Assembly (NCBI GenBank): GCA_947647505.1
Contig: CANSKO010000002.1
Coordinates: forward strand, 115,073 to 179,072
DNA length: 64,000 bases
From: an uncultured Roseburia sp.
Lineage (GTDB): Bacteria; Bacillota; Clostridia; Lachnospirales; Lachnospiraceae
Direction of reading: 5' to 3'
In this document: positions 8,394 to 17,109 of the stretch, one piece after another
Layout: each line of letters opens with the position of its first letter
How positions within the stretch are numbered: position 1 is the stretch's first letter
Position numbers and translations under genes: made by a program
The notes under the pieces: model-generated
Databases searched by the model: none
Seen by the model: the letters and a program-made list of their open reading frames with translations, nothing else
What the model was told of the DNA's origin: nothing

Positions 8394-9581
8394 ATGAAGA
8401 ATCAGTTACTGCACACGCCGGAAGGCGTGCGGGATATCTATAATGACGAGTGTAAAAAAAAGCAGATCTTGCAGGAGAGGCTGAAACAGTCGATGGAGTG
8501 TTTCGGCTATCAGATTATTGAGACGCCGACGTTTGAATATTTTGATATTTTCGGAAAAGAAATTGGCACAACGCCGTCGAAAGACTTATATAAGTTTTTT
8601 GACAGGGAGGGCAATACGCTTGCGCTGCGCCCGGATCTTACGCCGTCTGTCGCAAGGGCGGCGGCCATGTATTCCGATGGCGGGGATATGCCGCTTCGCC
8701 TGTATTATATGGGCAATACGTTTATCAACAATTCCGGGTATCAGGGCAGGTTAAAAGAAAATACGCAGCTTGGCGCGGAGCAGATCGGCGATAATTCCGT
8801 GCATGCGGATGCGGAAATGATTTCTATGGCGGTGGAATGCCTGCTTGCCGCGGGATTAAAGGAATTTCAGCTTTGCGTGGGCCATGCGGATTTTTTTGCG
8901 GGGCTGATGGAGGCCGCCGGGCTTTTGGAGGACGCTGCGGATTCGATTCGGGAGCTGATTGCGAATAAGAATTATTTTGGTCTGGAAGAGGCTGTTTCCG
9001 ATTTGGATATGGATGAAGATTTAAGGGGCCTGTTCCGCATGCTGGGCGGTTTTTATTTTTCCGGCGATGAAATGGCAAAGGCCCGGTCGCTGGCGGTCAA
9101 TTATCCAAAGATTTTATCGGCCATCGTCCGTCTGGAAGAACTGCACAAGGCGCTTGCCGTGTATGGCGTCGGCAAATACGTCTCGTATGAATTTGGCATG
9201 GTCAGCAATTACCGTTACTATACGGGCATTATTTTTTCGGGCTATACGTTTGGCAGCGGCGAGCCAATCTTAAAAGGCGGCAGGTACGACAGACTGCTGC
9301 AGCATTTTGGAAAACAGGCGGCTTCGATCGGCTTTGCCATTGTAGTCGATCAGTTAATGGCGGCTTTGTCGAGACAGAAAATTCCGGTAGCGCTGCCCGA
9401 TCAGGGGGAGCTTGTCGCATATGCGGGCGATCGGTTTTTGGAAGCCGTTTCTTATGTGAAGGAAATCCGCAGACGCGGCGGGATTGCAGAGCTGGTCGGA
9501 TGGGATTCGTTTCGCACAAAAGAGGAATGCGAAGCGTATGCAAAGCGGAAGCATCGCGGGAAAGTGACGGTTTTAAAGTAG
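8394..9581 (+). CDS. hisZ: ATP phosphoribosyltransferase regulatory subunit
   Basis: Histidyl-tRNA-synthetase-like protein that pairs with the short form of HisG to make the first enzyme of histidine synthesis and to give histidine feedback. 395 residues from ATG 8394. It has class II synthetase-like motifs: TPEGVRDIY at residues 7-15, RPDLTPSVARAAA near 83 and GGRYDRLLQHFG near 297. The ATG is preferred over an in-frame TTG at 8334 because the family begins at this point and AGGAG/AGCAGG lies upstream. It heads the his operon, and the short HisG downstream agrees with this assignment. Confidence 0.93.
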   Translation: MKNQLLHTPEGVRDIYNDECKKKQILQERLKQSMECFGYQIIETPTFEYFDIFGKEIGTTPSKDLYKFFDREGNTLALRPDLTPSVARAAAMYSDGGDMPLRLYYMGNTFINNSGYQGRLKENTQLGAEQIGDNSVHADAEMISMAVECLLAAGLKEFQLCVGHADFFAGLMEAAGLLEDAADSIRELIANKNYFGLEEAVSDLDMDEDLRGLFRMLGGFYFSGDEMAKARSLAVNYPKILSAIVRLEELHKALAVYGVGKYVSYEFGMVSNYRYYTGIIFSGYTFGSGEPILKGGRYDRLLQHFGKQAASIGFAIVVDQLMAALSRQKIPVALPDQGELVAYAGDRFLEAVSYVKEIRRRGGIAELVGWDSFRTKEECEAYAKRKHRGKVTVLK

Positions 9582-9605
9582 AGTTTCAGAGGAGGAGCGG
9601 AACTA

Positions 9606-10964
9606 TTGAACTGGAAATTAACGGTAGGCGGATACGGAAAAATCGAACGCTGTGAAATTGAAGTTGCGCCTTTGACGCTGTTCGTAGGCGATAATAACAG
9701 CGGAAAAAGCTATCTGATGTCGCTTCTCTGGGGCATAAAAAATCTTGGAATTCAGGCGTTGATCGGGAAGGAGGCTGCGAAGGAATCGGATGCGGAGAAC
9801 AGGCTGCGCGTCTGGATCAGAGAGCAGATTGGCATTGCGCTAAAACAGGGTGAGGTTTCGGTTTGTGCAGACGGCATTGCAGCTGATCTGCAAACGGTTT
9901 TATCGGAGCGCATGCATCGAAAGAAGGACGCGTTTGTGCAAAAGATTTTTAACAGTCCGAATATGGTGATCCGGGAATTTCAGATTGAATTGCAGCGTTC
10001 TGAAAAAATGGATTTGTATTTCAATTTTAACTATGTCCAAAATGAAACTGCTTTGTATATCTATGGCAAAGACAGTGATCGATTTCGAATCATATTTGCA
10101 GAATCTGAAAAAAACGTCGATGGATTAAGCGATGATGCATATGCTGCGTGTCTGGAGGCAATGTATTGCATTCTGCTGGATATGGAACCGATTGAAAACG
10201 GACATTACAGGCATCTTTATCTTCCGGCGGCAAGGACCGGCTTTATACTTACAAAAGATACGATTAATAAGGTCAGCAGGAACGCCATGTTTAATATGCA
10301 GACGGAAAAAGAAGAGATGGTTCCTTTTGTCCGCCCGATCAATCAATTTCTGGATGTTTTAAACGATCTGTCCTGGGATGTCAGAGAAAATCGGGCATTT
10401 GAGCCTATACTGGCTTATCTGGAAAGCGGTATGGCAGACGGGTTTTTAGAGATGCGTTCGTTGCCGAATAAAGAAATATCCTATACGCCAAACGGGAGCA
10501 AAACGGGAATGCCTCTCAGAATGGCGTCTGCTGTTGTGACAGAGCTTTCACCGCTCATTTTAATGTTAAAGCATAAGGAAAATCTGAATACCTTATTCTA
10601 TGAAGAGCCGGAGGTTTGTCTGCATCCGCAGCTTCAGCATAGCATGGCGAAAGTGATTTGCCGGCTGGTCAATACAGGTCTTAATCTGATCGTTACAACG
10701 CACAGCGATATCATATTACAGCATATCAATAATATGATCCGCCTGTTTCGGCGCGACGACGCCAAAGATCTATGCGAACAATATGGGTATGCGCAGCATG
10801 ACATGATGTCGCCGGAAAAGGTAAAAGTGTATCAGTTTACGAAAAAGGATGGGAGCCATACGGATATAGAAGAATTAATCTGTGGGGAAAATGGTTTTGC
10901 AATTCCAAGCTTTAACCATGCGTTGGACCGTATTTTAAATGAAGCTTATGCAATTCAGGGGTAG
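9606..10964 (+). CDS. AAA family ATPase (OLD/SMC-like), candidate defence sensor
   Basis: 452-residue ATPase of the AAA_15/AAA_21 (OLD/ABC-like) type. Walker A is GDNNSGKS at residues 28-35, Walker B is LFYEEPEVCLHP with E333/E334, and the switch His lies in TTHSD at 364-368. No TOPRIM domain follows, unlike true OLD nucleases; the C-terminus is only about 80 residues after THSD. A TTG start follows AGAGGAGGAGCGG. It sits 24 nt after hisZ and 5 nt before its partner gene, within the his operon. Positions 10021-10140 are 33% GC (40 of 120), against 67% at 12661-12720 in hisD, which hints at acquisition. ATPases of this type plus a nuclease make up several phage defence systems; that role is inferred here. 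Confidence 0.85.
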   Translation: MNWKLTVGGYGKIERCEIEVAPLTLFVGDNNSGKSYLMSLLWGIKNLGIQALIGKEAAKESDAENRLRVWIREQIGIALKQGEVSVCADGIAADLQTVLSERMHRKKDAFVQKIFNSPNMVIREFQIELQRSEKMDLYFNFNYVQNETALYIYGKDSDRFRIIFAESEKNVDGLSDDAYAACLEAMYCILLDMEPIENGHYRHLYLPAARTGFILTKDTINKVSRNAMFNMQTEKEEMVPFVRPINQFLDVLNDLSWDVRENRAFEPILAYLESGMADGFLEMRSLPNKEISYTPNGSKTGMPLRMASAVVTELSPLILMLKHKENLNTLFYEEPEVCLHPQLQHSMAKVICRLVNTGLNLIVTTHSDIILQHINNMIRLFRRDDAKDLCEQYGYAQHDMMSPEKVKVYQFTKKDGSHTDIEELICGENGFAIPSFNHALDRILNEAYAIQG

Positions 10965-10969
10965 ATAAA

Positions 10970-11602
10970 ATGGAGCAGGACAAAAGAGAATTTATTATCC
11001 ATACGCTGATGCGGCCGGATTTTATTGTAGATGCAGAGCGTAAACTGCTCTTAAAAGAGGAGGAAGAGAGCGGAAAAAGCGAATTGCATGTCCATCTTCT
11101 TTCTGACGCCAATCTTGTCATTGCAAATGTGGATCAGAAACATACGGAACTTTTCTTTTTTCAAAATGAGAAAGCAAAGTCCATGTACAAGCGGGTGGAT
11201 CATATGATTTTTGAACGCCAAAAAGATGGCAGGTGGAAGCTGCATCTGATCGAGATGAAGGGGAGCGTCGGGGAGCCAAAATGGGTGGAGATAAAAGGCA
11301 AATTTCGCGCCAGCTATCTGCTGGCTCAGGCGCTTGCGGGAATGCTGGAACTAATGATTTCGGAAACGGTGATGTATACGACGTTCGAAAGGGTGGAATT
11401 TGCATATTCCGACACGATGCCGTCGGCTAGGAGAAGCAGACTGGGAGAAACGCCCGTATGCATGCGGGAGGAATGGAATGGTCGCCGTTTTGGGCTGAAT
11501 TTTGGAATGCGCATCCCATTTCGGCATATTCCGGTTCCAATGAAACGAAACAGAGATGGGATCTTAGTTGGAAACTTAGAAGAAAGGGAAGCGTATGAGT
11601 GA
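10970..11602 (+). CDS. PD-(D/E)XK nuclease-like protein paired with the ATPase
   Basis: 210-residue cytosolic protein I do not recognise as a named family. Residues 74-97 carry a possible PD-(D/E)XK core: D77 in KRVDHMIFE, a beta-strand-like run, then IEMK with E95 and K97, followed by Q120 in a helix-like stretch ([14 protein letters not shown]). This spacing is typical of the fold but is not proof. The gene starts 5 nt after the ATPase stop with a poor ribosome binding site and overlaps hisG by 8 nt, so it is probably translated with both. Best guess is the effector of a two-gene module with the ATPase. A structural or non-catalytic role remains possible. Confidence 0.55.
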   Translation: MEQDKREFIIHTLMRPDFIVDAERKLLLKEEEESGKSELHVHLLSDANLVIANVDQKHTELFFFQNEKAKSMYKRVDHMIFERQKDGRWKLHLIEMKGSVGEPKWVEIKGKFRASYLLAQALAGMLELMISETVMYTTFERVEFAYSDTMPSARRSRLGETPVCMREEWNGRRFGLNFGMRIPFRHIPVPMKRNRDGILVGNLEEREAYE

Positions 11603-12254
11603 AAACAGATATCTGACGTTTGCGCTGGGCAAGGGCAGGCTTGCAAAGCAGACGCTGCAAACACTTGAAACAATCGGCATTACCTGTGAAGCGATGAAAG
11701 AGAAGGACACGCGAAAGCTGATTTTTGTCAACGAAGAGCTGAAACTGCGCTTTTTTCTTGCCAAAGGCCCGGACGTGCCGACGTATGTGGAATATGGGGC
11801 CGCCGACATTGGCGTAGTCGGAAAAGACACGATTTTAGAAGAGGGCAGAAAGATTTATGAGGTGCTTGATCTTGGCTTTGGCGCGTGCAGAATGTGCGTC
11901 TGCGGGCCGGACGAGGCGAAAGGGCTTTTACAGCGCCGGGAGCTGATTCGGGTGGCGACAAAGTATCCCCGGATTGCAAAAGACTATTTTCTCGGGAAAA
12001 AGCATCAGACGGTGGAAATCATCAAATTAAACGGTTCGATTGAGCTTGCGCCGATCGTAGGGCTTTCGGAAGTGATCGTAGACATTGTGGAGACGGGCTC
12101 TACGCTGCGGGAAAACGGGCTTTTTGTATTGGAAGAGGTCTGTCCGCTGTCAGCGCGCATGGTCGTCAATCAGGTCAGCATGAAGATGGAAAACGAACGG
12201 ATTACAAAACTGATTACGGATTTAAAAGCCGTCATTGAAAAGAAAAACGCATAA
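11595..12254 (+). CDS. hisG: ATP phosphoribosyltransferase, short-form catalytic subunit
   Basis: First committed step of histidine synthesis: ATP plus PRPP gives phosphoribosyl-ATP. 219 residues is the short HisG form that needs HisZ, which is encoded upstream. Hallmarks are [15 protein letters not shown] near residue 57, [10 protein letters not shown] near 121 and [16 protein letters not shown] near 158 (the phosphate/PRPP-binding loop). The start ATG overlaps the end of the nuclease-like gene by 8 nt (ATGAGTGA), with AAAGGGA upstream. This means the inserted pair is not transcriptionally isolated from histidine genes. Confidence 0.96.
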   Translation: MSENRYLTFALGKGRLAKQTLQTLETIGITCEAMKEKDTRKLIFVNEELKLRFFLAKGPDVPTYVEYGAADIGVVGKDTILEEGRKIYEVLDLGFGACRMCVCGPDEAKGLLQRRELIRVATKYPRIAKDYFLGKKHQTVEIIKLNGSIELAPIVGLSEVIVDIVETGSTLRENGLFVLEEVCPLSARMVVNQVSMKMENERITKLITDLKAVIEKKNA

Positions 12255-12283
12255 ATGCGCCGATGATGCAGAAATCGGCGCAT
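12255..12283 (+). repeat. 10-bp perfect hairpin between hisG and hisD
   Basis: ATGCGCCGAT at 12255-12264 and its exact inverse ATCGGCGCAT at 12274-12283 enclose a 9-nt loop immediately after the hisG stop. There is no T-tract, so it is unlikely to be an intrinsic terminator. It could stabilise the upstream mRNA or affect hisD translation, since the hisD ribosome binding site (GGGAGG) begins about 8 nt later. Confidence 0.6.
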
Positions 12284-12303
12284 CTATGCCGCGGGAGGCA
12301 GAT

Positions 12304-13599
12304 ATGAGGACAGTACGGTTAAACCGGGAAACGAAGCAGGATCTTTTAAACGATCTGCTGCAAAGAAGCCCAGGCCAATATGCGGAATATGAGGGCCGCG
12401 TTGCAGAAATCATAGCGGCGGTCAGAGAGAAGAAGGATGCGGCGGCATTTGGGTATACGAAGCAGTTTGACGGCGCGGACATTACGCCGGATACGGTAAA
12501 GGTGACGGAAGAGGAAATACAAAAAGCGTATGCAAATGTAGACGAAACGCTGCTTTCTGTTTTGCGAAAGGCAAAAGAAAATATCCGCAGCTATCATGAG
12601 AAGCAAAAACAGTACAGCTGGTTTGACAGCGAAACGTCCGGCATCCTTCTTGGACAGAAGGTTACGCCGATTCAGACGGCGGGCGTCTATGTGCCGGGCG
12701 GCCGGGCGGTCTATCCTTCTTCCGTTCTGATGAACGTCCTTCCGGCAAAGGTGGCCGGGGTAGAGCGCGTGATTATGACGACGCCGCCGGAAGCGGACGG
12801 AAGCGTCTGCGCTTCTACGCTGGTAGCCGCAAAAGAGGCCGGCGTCGACGCCATTTACAAGATCGGAGGCGCACAGGCGATCGCGGCGATGGCGTTTGGA
12901 ACGGAAAGCATTCCAAAGGCGGACAAAATCGTGGGGCCGGGCAATATTTACGTTGCGCTTGCAAAAAAAGCCGTATTCGGCCATGTCAGCATCGATTCGA
13001 TTGCAGGGCCAAGTGAAATTCTGGTGCTGGCTGATAAGACGGCCAATCCGCGGTTTGTAGCGGCGGATCTTTTGTCGCAGGCAGAGCATGACGCGATGGC
13101 TTCCGCGATTTTGATTACGACGGATGAAGAGCTGGCCAGACAGGTTTCAAAAGAAGTGGACCAATTTCTTTCGGTTTTATCGAGAAAAGAAATTATCATG
13201 CAGTCGTTGGAACGCTATGGATGCATTTTGCTTGCGGAAACGATGCAGGAGGCGATTGAAGCGGCCAATGAGATCGCGTCCGAGCATCTGGAAATCATGA
13301 CGGAGGACGCGTATGAAGTGATGATGAAAATTCGCAATGCCGGCGCCATTTTTATCGGTCCGTACAGCTCGGAGCCTTTGGGCGATTATTTTGCCGGTCC
13401 CAATCATGTGCTTCCGACAAATGGAACGGCGAAATTTTTCTCACCGCTTGGCGTAGACGATTTTATCAAAAAATCAAGCGTGATTTCTTATTCGAGAGAG
13501 GCGCTTGCGCCCATATATCAGGATATTGTACAGTTTGCGGAGTGTGAGCAGCTGACGGCCCATGCAAATTCCATCCGCGTCAGATTTGAAGAGGAGTAA
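12304..13599 (+). CDS. hisD: Histidinol dehydrogenase
   Basis: NAD- and Zn-dependent enzyme for the last two steps of histidine synthesis (histidinol to histidine). 431 residues from ATG 12304, chosen because GCGGGAGGCAG lies before it and the family length fits; an upstream in-frame start at 12235 would overlap hisG. Motifs include QTAGVYVPGGRAVYPSS near residue 118, GNIYVALAKK near 214, IDSIAGPSEILV near 229, the metal site in SQAEHDAMA near 258, and GPNHVLPT near 365. It follows hisG by 49 nt containing a perfect hairpin. Confidence 0.97.
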   Translation: MRTVRLNRETKQDLLNDLLQRSPGQYAEYEGRVAEIIAAVREKKDAAAFGYTKQFDGADITPDTVKVTEEEIQKAYANVDETLLSVLRKAKENIRSYHEKQKQYSWFDSETSGILLGQKVTPIQTAGVYVPGGRAVYPSSVLMNVLPAKVAGVERVIMTTPPEADGSVCASTLVAAKEAGVDAIYKIGGAQAIAAMAFGTESIPKADKIVGPGNIYVALAKKAVFGHVSIDSIAGPSEILVLADKTANPRFVAADLLSQAEHDAMASAILITTDEELARQVSKEVDQFLSVLSRKEIIMQSLERYGCILLAETMQEAIEAANEIASEHLEIMTEDAYEVMMKIRNAGAIFIGPYSSEPLGDYFAGPNHVLPTNGTAKFFSPLGVDDFIKKSSVISYSREALAPIYQDIVQFAECEQLTAHANSIRVRFEEE

Positions 13600-13604
13600 A
13601 CGGT

Positions 13605-14192
13605 ATGGCAAGAGAAGCAAGCGTGAACAGAACGACGAAAGAGACGGATATTGCCCTGAAACTGAATATAGACGGGAGCGGAATTTCGGAAATTGATACG
13701 GGGATTGGATTTTTTGACCATATGCTTTCCGGCTTTGCGCGGCATGGTTTTTTTGACCTGCATGTAAAGGTGGCGGGGGACCTTGCGGTAGACGGCCATC
13801 ATACGATTGAGGATACCGGGATTGTGCTTGGCAGCGCGATCAAAAAAGCGCTTGGAGACAAGAAAGGAATCCGGCGTTATGGAAGCTGCATTCTGCCGAT
13901 GGATGAGACGCTTGCGCTGTGCGCCGTTGATCTTTCCGGCAGACCGTATCTTGCCTTTGACGCAGCGTTTACGACAGACCGCGTCGGTTATATGGAGACG
14001 GAAATGGTAAAAGAATTTTTCTATGCCGTTTCTTACCGCGCGAAGATGAACCTGCACATTAAGCTTTTGTCAGGTTCCAACAACCACCATATTGTGGAAG
14101 GGATTTTCAAGGCTTTTGCAAAAGCGTTGGATGAGGCGACCGGAACAGACCCGAGAATTACCGGAATATTATCGACAAAAGGAAGTTTATAA
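13605..14192 (+). CDS. hisB: Imidazoleglycerol-phosphate dehydratase
   Basis: Manganese enzyme that converts imidazoleglycerol phosphate to imidazole-acetol phosphate. Single-domain HisB of 195 residues, the usual length, without the phosphatase domain seen in enterobacteria. Metal motifs are [14 protein letters not shown] near residue 34, [11 protein letters not shown] near 63, and [22 protein letters not shown] near 150. A histidinol phosphatase of the PHP type is encoded elsewhere in the window. The gene begins 5 nt after hisD and ends 1 nt before the next start codon. Confidence 0.97.
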   Translation: MAREASVNRTTKETDIALKLNIDGSGISEIDTGIGFFDHMLSGFARHGFFDLHVKVAGDLAVDGHHTIEDTGIVLGSAIKKALGDKKGIRRYGSCILPMDETLALCAVDLSGRPYLAFDAAFTTDRVGYMETEMVKEFFYAVSYRAKMNLHIKLLSGSNNHHIVEGIFKAFAKALDEATGTDPRITGILSTKGSL

Positions 14193-14193
14193 G

Positions 14194-15474
14194 ATGGAAT
14201 TTAAAAATATTGCAGCAACGATTTATTTAAAAGACGGCAGGGCGGTAAACGGCCCGCAGGACCTTTCGCCCGCGGAGGATTTGTTTGAAAAGGCAAAGAT
14301 GTACAACGACTGCGGCATTGACAAGATTTTTATTTTTGATCTGTCAGACGACGATGAAGAACATGAACGTAACGTGCAGACGATTCGGGATTTAAACCGC
14401 GTGCTGGAGATTAAAGTCTGCGCGGGCGGCAACATTAAGCGTTTCGAAGACATTAAAAAGCTGTTTTATGCGGGCTGCATTCAGGTGATTTTAAACGGTT
14501 CAAAGCCGGTCAGCATGGAGCTTGCGAAGGAAGCTGCCGGGCGTTTTGGCAAAGACAGGATTCTGCTTTCTGTAAAAAACGTCAACTTTATCTTTAAGCA
14601 TAAGGATGAACTGGAAGAATATTTTCATGAACTTCTGATTCTGAATCGAAAGATGCTGGATGCGGTCGAAAATATGACGGCGGTTCCTTCGATTGTCAGG
14701 ATGGACGATTACAATTTTGATGAATTTCTGGAAGTGTTAAAGCGCGACGCGGTGCGCGGCATTACGGGGAAATTTGTTACGGAATCGAACCAGGAGATTA
14801 TGCTGTTAAAGACCCGGCTGTCGGAGGCCGGTATACATATGGTAAATTTTACCTCTTCTTTAAACTGGTCGGATTTAAAGACGAACGCAGATGGCATGGT
14901 GCCCGTGATCGTGCAGGATTACCGGACGGACGAGGTTTTGATGCTGGCGTATATGAACGAAGAAGCGTTCCTTGCAACGATCAGCTCCGGTAAGATGACG
15001 TATTTCAGCAGGAGCAGAGGGCAGTTATGGCAGAAGGGAGAGACGTCGGGACATATCCAGTATGTGAAGTCGTTGACGGCGGACTGCGATTTTGACACGA
15101 TTCTGGCCAAAGTGTCGCAGATTGGCGTCGCCTGTCATACGGGAAAGCCGTCCTGTTTTTTCCACCCGATTGTAAAGAAAGAGTATGTGGAAAAGAATCC
15201 GCTTCGGGTGCTGGAAGAAGTGTATGGCATTATCAAAGACCGGAAAGAGCATCCGAAAGAGGGCTCCTATACCAACTACCTGTTTGAAAAAGGCATCGAT
15301 AAGATCTTAAAAAAGGTTGGTGAGGAGAATACAGAGATTATCATTGCGGCGAAAAATCCGAATCCGGAGGAAATCAAGTATGAAATTTCGGATTATCTGT
15401 ACCATCTGATGGTGCTTATGGCGGAACGGGGCGTGACGTGGGAGGACGTGATGCAGGAGCTGTCACAGCGATAA
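14194..15474 (+). CDS. hisIE: HisA/HisF-like domain fused to HisIE (cyclohydrolase/pyrophosphohydrolase)
   Basis: 426-residue, three-part protein. Residues 1-225 form a HisA/HisF-type TIM barrel; residues about 226-330 are phosphoribosyl-AMP cyclohydrolase (His[31 protein letters not shown] and the Cys-rich zinc region); residues about 337-426 are phosphoribosyl-ATP pyrophosphohydrolase (His[26 protein letters not shown]). In the barrel both catalytic Asp positions are changed: Y11 stands before KDGR where HisF has D11, and K128 stands where HisF has D130. The barrel is therefore probably not an active HisA or HisF. No hisA, hisF, hisH or hisC is in the window. Start ATG is 1 nt after hisB, with AAAAGGA upstream. 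Confidence 0.9.
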   Translation: MEFKNIAATIYLKDGRAVNGPQDLSPAEDLFEKAKMYNDCGIDKIFIFDLSDDDEEHERNVQTIRDLNRVLEIKVCAGGNIKRFEDIKKLFYAGCIQVILNGSKPVSMELAKEAAGRFGKDRILLSVKNVNFIFKHKDELEEYFHELLILNRKMLDAVENMTAVPSIVRMDDYNFDEFLEVLKRDAVRGITGKFVTESNQEIMLLKTRLSEAGIHMVNFTSSLNWSDLKTNADGMVPVIVQDYRTDEVLMLAYMNEEAFLATISSGKMTYFSRSRGQLWQKGETSGHIQYVKSLTADCDFDTILAKVSQIGVACHTGKPSCFFHPIVKKEYVEKNPLRVLEEVYGIIKDRKEHPKEGSYTNYLFEKGIDKILKKVGEENTEIIIAAKNPNPEEIKYEISDYLYHLMVLMAERGVTWEDVMQELSQR

Positions 15475-15482
15475 TGTAAAAC

Positions 15483-15505
15483 AGGCGCCCCAAAAGGGCG
15501 CCTTT
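15483..15505. terminator. Bidirectional intrinsic terminator of his operon and uxaC
   Basis: AGGCGCCC (15483-15490) and GGGCGCCT (15496-15503) pair over a CAAAA loop. On the + strand TTTAT follows; on the - strand TGTTTT follows, so it can serve both convergent units. The 3' arm touches the uxaC stop codon. Confidence 0.85.
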
Positions 15506-16910
15506 ATCCGTCAAACCCAAAATAAGAAACGGCGTTTCGATAACAGATTCCTTCTATGATCTGCCGCAGAGCTTTGGCGTCATTCGGATACTCCCCGCGT
15601 TCCACCCAGCCGCCAATCAGATTGCAGAGGATGCGGCGGAAATATTCGTGTCTTGTATACGACAGAAAGCTTCTGGAATCGGTGAGCATGCCAATAAAAT
15701 TGCCTAAGACGCCAAGATTGGCCAGCGACGTCAGATGCTCGAGCATGCCGGCTTTATGATCATTGAACCACCAGGCGGAGCCGTGTTGCAACGCGCCGGC
15801 GGCTTCTGTGTTCTGGAAGCATCCAATGGCCGTATCAATCGCCGCATTGTCGTTTGGATTTAAGGAATAGACGATCGTTTTGGGCAATTCGCCCGTAGCA
15901 AACAGAGCGTTCAGGAAATCAATCAGCGGTCCTGTCGCAGTTTCATTGCTGATGCAGTCGAAGCCGGCGTCTGCTCCAAGCGTCTGATACAGGCTTGTGC
16001 AGTTGTTTCTTCTGCATCCGTAGTGAAGCTGCATCGCCCATCCCATGCGGTGATATTCTCTGCCAAGAAACAGCAGAAGGTCTGTTTTGTATTGCTCTGC
16101 CTCTTTGCGCGTCAGAAGCATGCCGGCAAGGGCCTTCTGAAAGATCGCATCGCTCTCTTCCTGGGAGGATGGCGCGTACGGCATGGCGTATAATCCATGA
16201 TCGCTGATGCGGCAGCCCGCTTCGTGAAACTTCCGCATGCGTTTTTGGATGGCGCGTTTTAAATCTTCCAGATGGAGAATGGGAATGCCTGCGGCGATTT
16301 CCAGTTCTCCGATATAATCTGCAAAATCTTCTGCCTCTGCATGCAGAAGCTTATCCGGGCGGAACGTCGGCAGGACAATCGTGTCAAAGGCATCGTCATT
16401 TTTTATTTGTATATGCCATTTGAGCGAGTCCACCGGATCGTCCGTTGTGCAAAGCAGCGTGACGCGCGACTGGTGAATCAGGCCCTGAGCGCTCATCTGA
16501 GGCTGTTTTAACTTTTCACAGGTAAGCCGCCAGACTTCTTCCGCCGTTTCTCCATTTAAGCATCCGTGATAGCCAAAGTAGCGCTTCAGCTCCAGATGCG
16601 ACCAGCAGTACAGCGGGTTTCCGATCAGTTTTTCCAGCGTTTCGGCCCATTTCTGAAATTTTTCACGATCAGGGGCGGCTCCGGTAATATAATCCTCCGC
16701 GACGCCGTTGGCCCGCATCTGCCGCCATTTGTAATGGTCGCCGGAAAGCCATAGCTCCGTTATATTTGCAAACCGCCGGTTTAAGGCGATGTCTTTGGGA
16801 TGGATATGGCAGTGGTAATCCAGAATCGGCATAGGACGGGCGTAATCGCGGTATAATGTCTTTGCGCATTCAGTTTCCAGAAGAAACGTTTCATCCATAA
16901 AATTCTGCAT
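15504..16910 (-). CDS. uxaC: Glucuronate isomerase
   Basis: Isomerises D-glucuronate to fructuronate and D-galacturonate to tagaturonate, the entry to hexuronate catabolism. 468 residues from ATG 16910. Family motifs include PILDYHCHIHPKDIA near residue 26, NPLYCWSHLELKRYFG near 96, FLGREYHRMGWAMQLHYG near 290 and FIGMLTDSRSFLSY near 406. The start is supported by GAAAGGACGCTTTAC just upstream. An in-frame upstream start at 16991 exists because a similar leader copy lies there. It diverges from kdgK, which uses a later intermediate of the same route. Confidence 0.96.
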   Translation of the reverse strand: MQNFMDETFLLETECAKTLYRDYARPMPILDYHCHIHPKDIALNRRFANITELWLSGDHYKWRQMRANGVAEDYITGAAPDREKFQKWAETLEKLIGNPLYCWSHLELKRYFGYHGCLNGETAEEVWRLTCEKLKQPQMSAQGLIHQSRVTLLCTTDDPVDSLKWHIQIKNDDAFDTIVLPTFRPDKLLHAEAEDFADYIGELEIAAGIPILHLEDLKRAIQKRMRKFHEAGCRISDHGLYAMPYAPSSQEESDAIFQKALAGMLLTRKEAEQYKTDLLLFLGREYHRMGWAMQLHYGCRRNNCTSLYQTLGADAGFDCISNETATGPLIDFLNALFATGELPKTIVYSLNPNDNAAIDTAIGCFQNTEAAGALQHGSAWWFNDHKAGMLEHLTSLANLGVLGNFIGMLTDSRSFLSYTRHEYFRRILCNLIGGWVERGEYPNDAKALRQIIEGICYRNAVSYFGFDG

Positions 16911-17005
16911 GTAAAGCGTCCTTTCTCTATCGTTGTTATGCGGGCGGCAGTGTTTGCGCCCGATTTGCTTCGCGCTATGTAGTGTGCGCATGCAAAGCGT
17001 CCCTT
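16907..17005. repeat. Duplicated uxaC leader/start segment
   Basis: GCATGTAAAGCGTCCTTT (16907-16924) and GCATGCAAAGCGTCCCTT (16988-17005) are direct repeats 81 bp apart, matching at 16 of 18 positions. Read on the - strand each copy is a ribosome binding site followed by ATG, so the outer copy offers uxaC an alternative in-frame start with about 27 extra residues. Confidence 0.6.
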
Positions 17006-17025
17006 ATACGGGCAGCTTCTCCCGT

Positions 17026-17054
17026 TTGAACGCAAAACGATCTTTCTGTATAAA
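17026..17054 (+). promoter_or_regulatory. Putative kdgK promoter
   Basis: TTGAAC (17026-17031) and TATAAA (17049-17054) are separated by 17 nt, about 55 nt before the kdgK start, in the divergent uxaC/kdgK spacer. Confidence 0.5.
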
Positions 17055-17109
17055 TTCATGGAAGAAGGCTGAAACTATACAGAAGAACAGAAGACAGGAG
17101 GAACGTGAC

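Noticed and set aside
9606..10964. Calling the ATPase a full OLD nuclease (GajA-like)
   Set aside because: Only about 80 residues follow the THSD motif, too short for a TOPRIM domain, so the nuclease function must be elsewhere.
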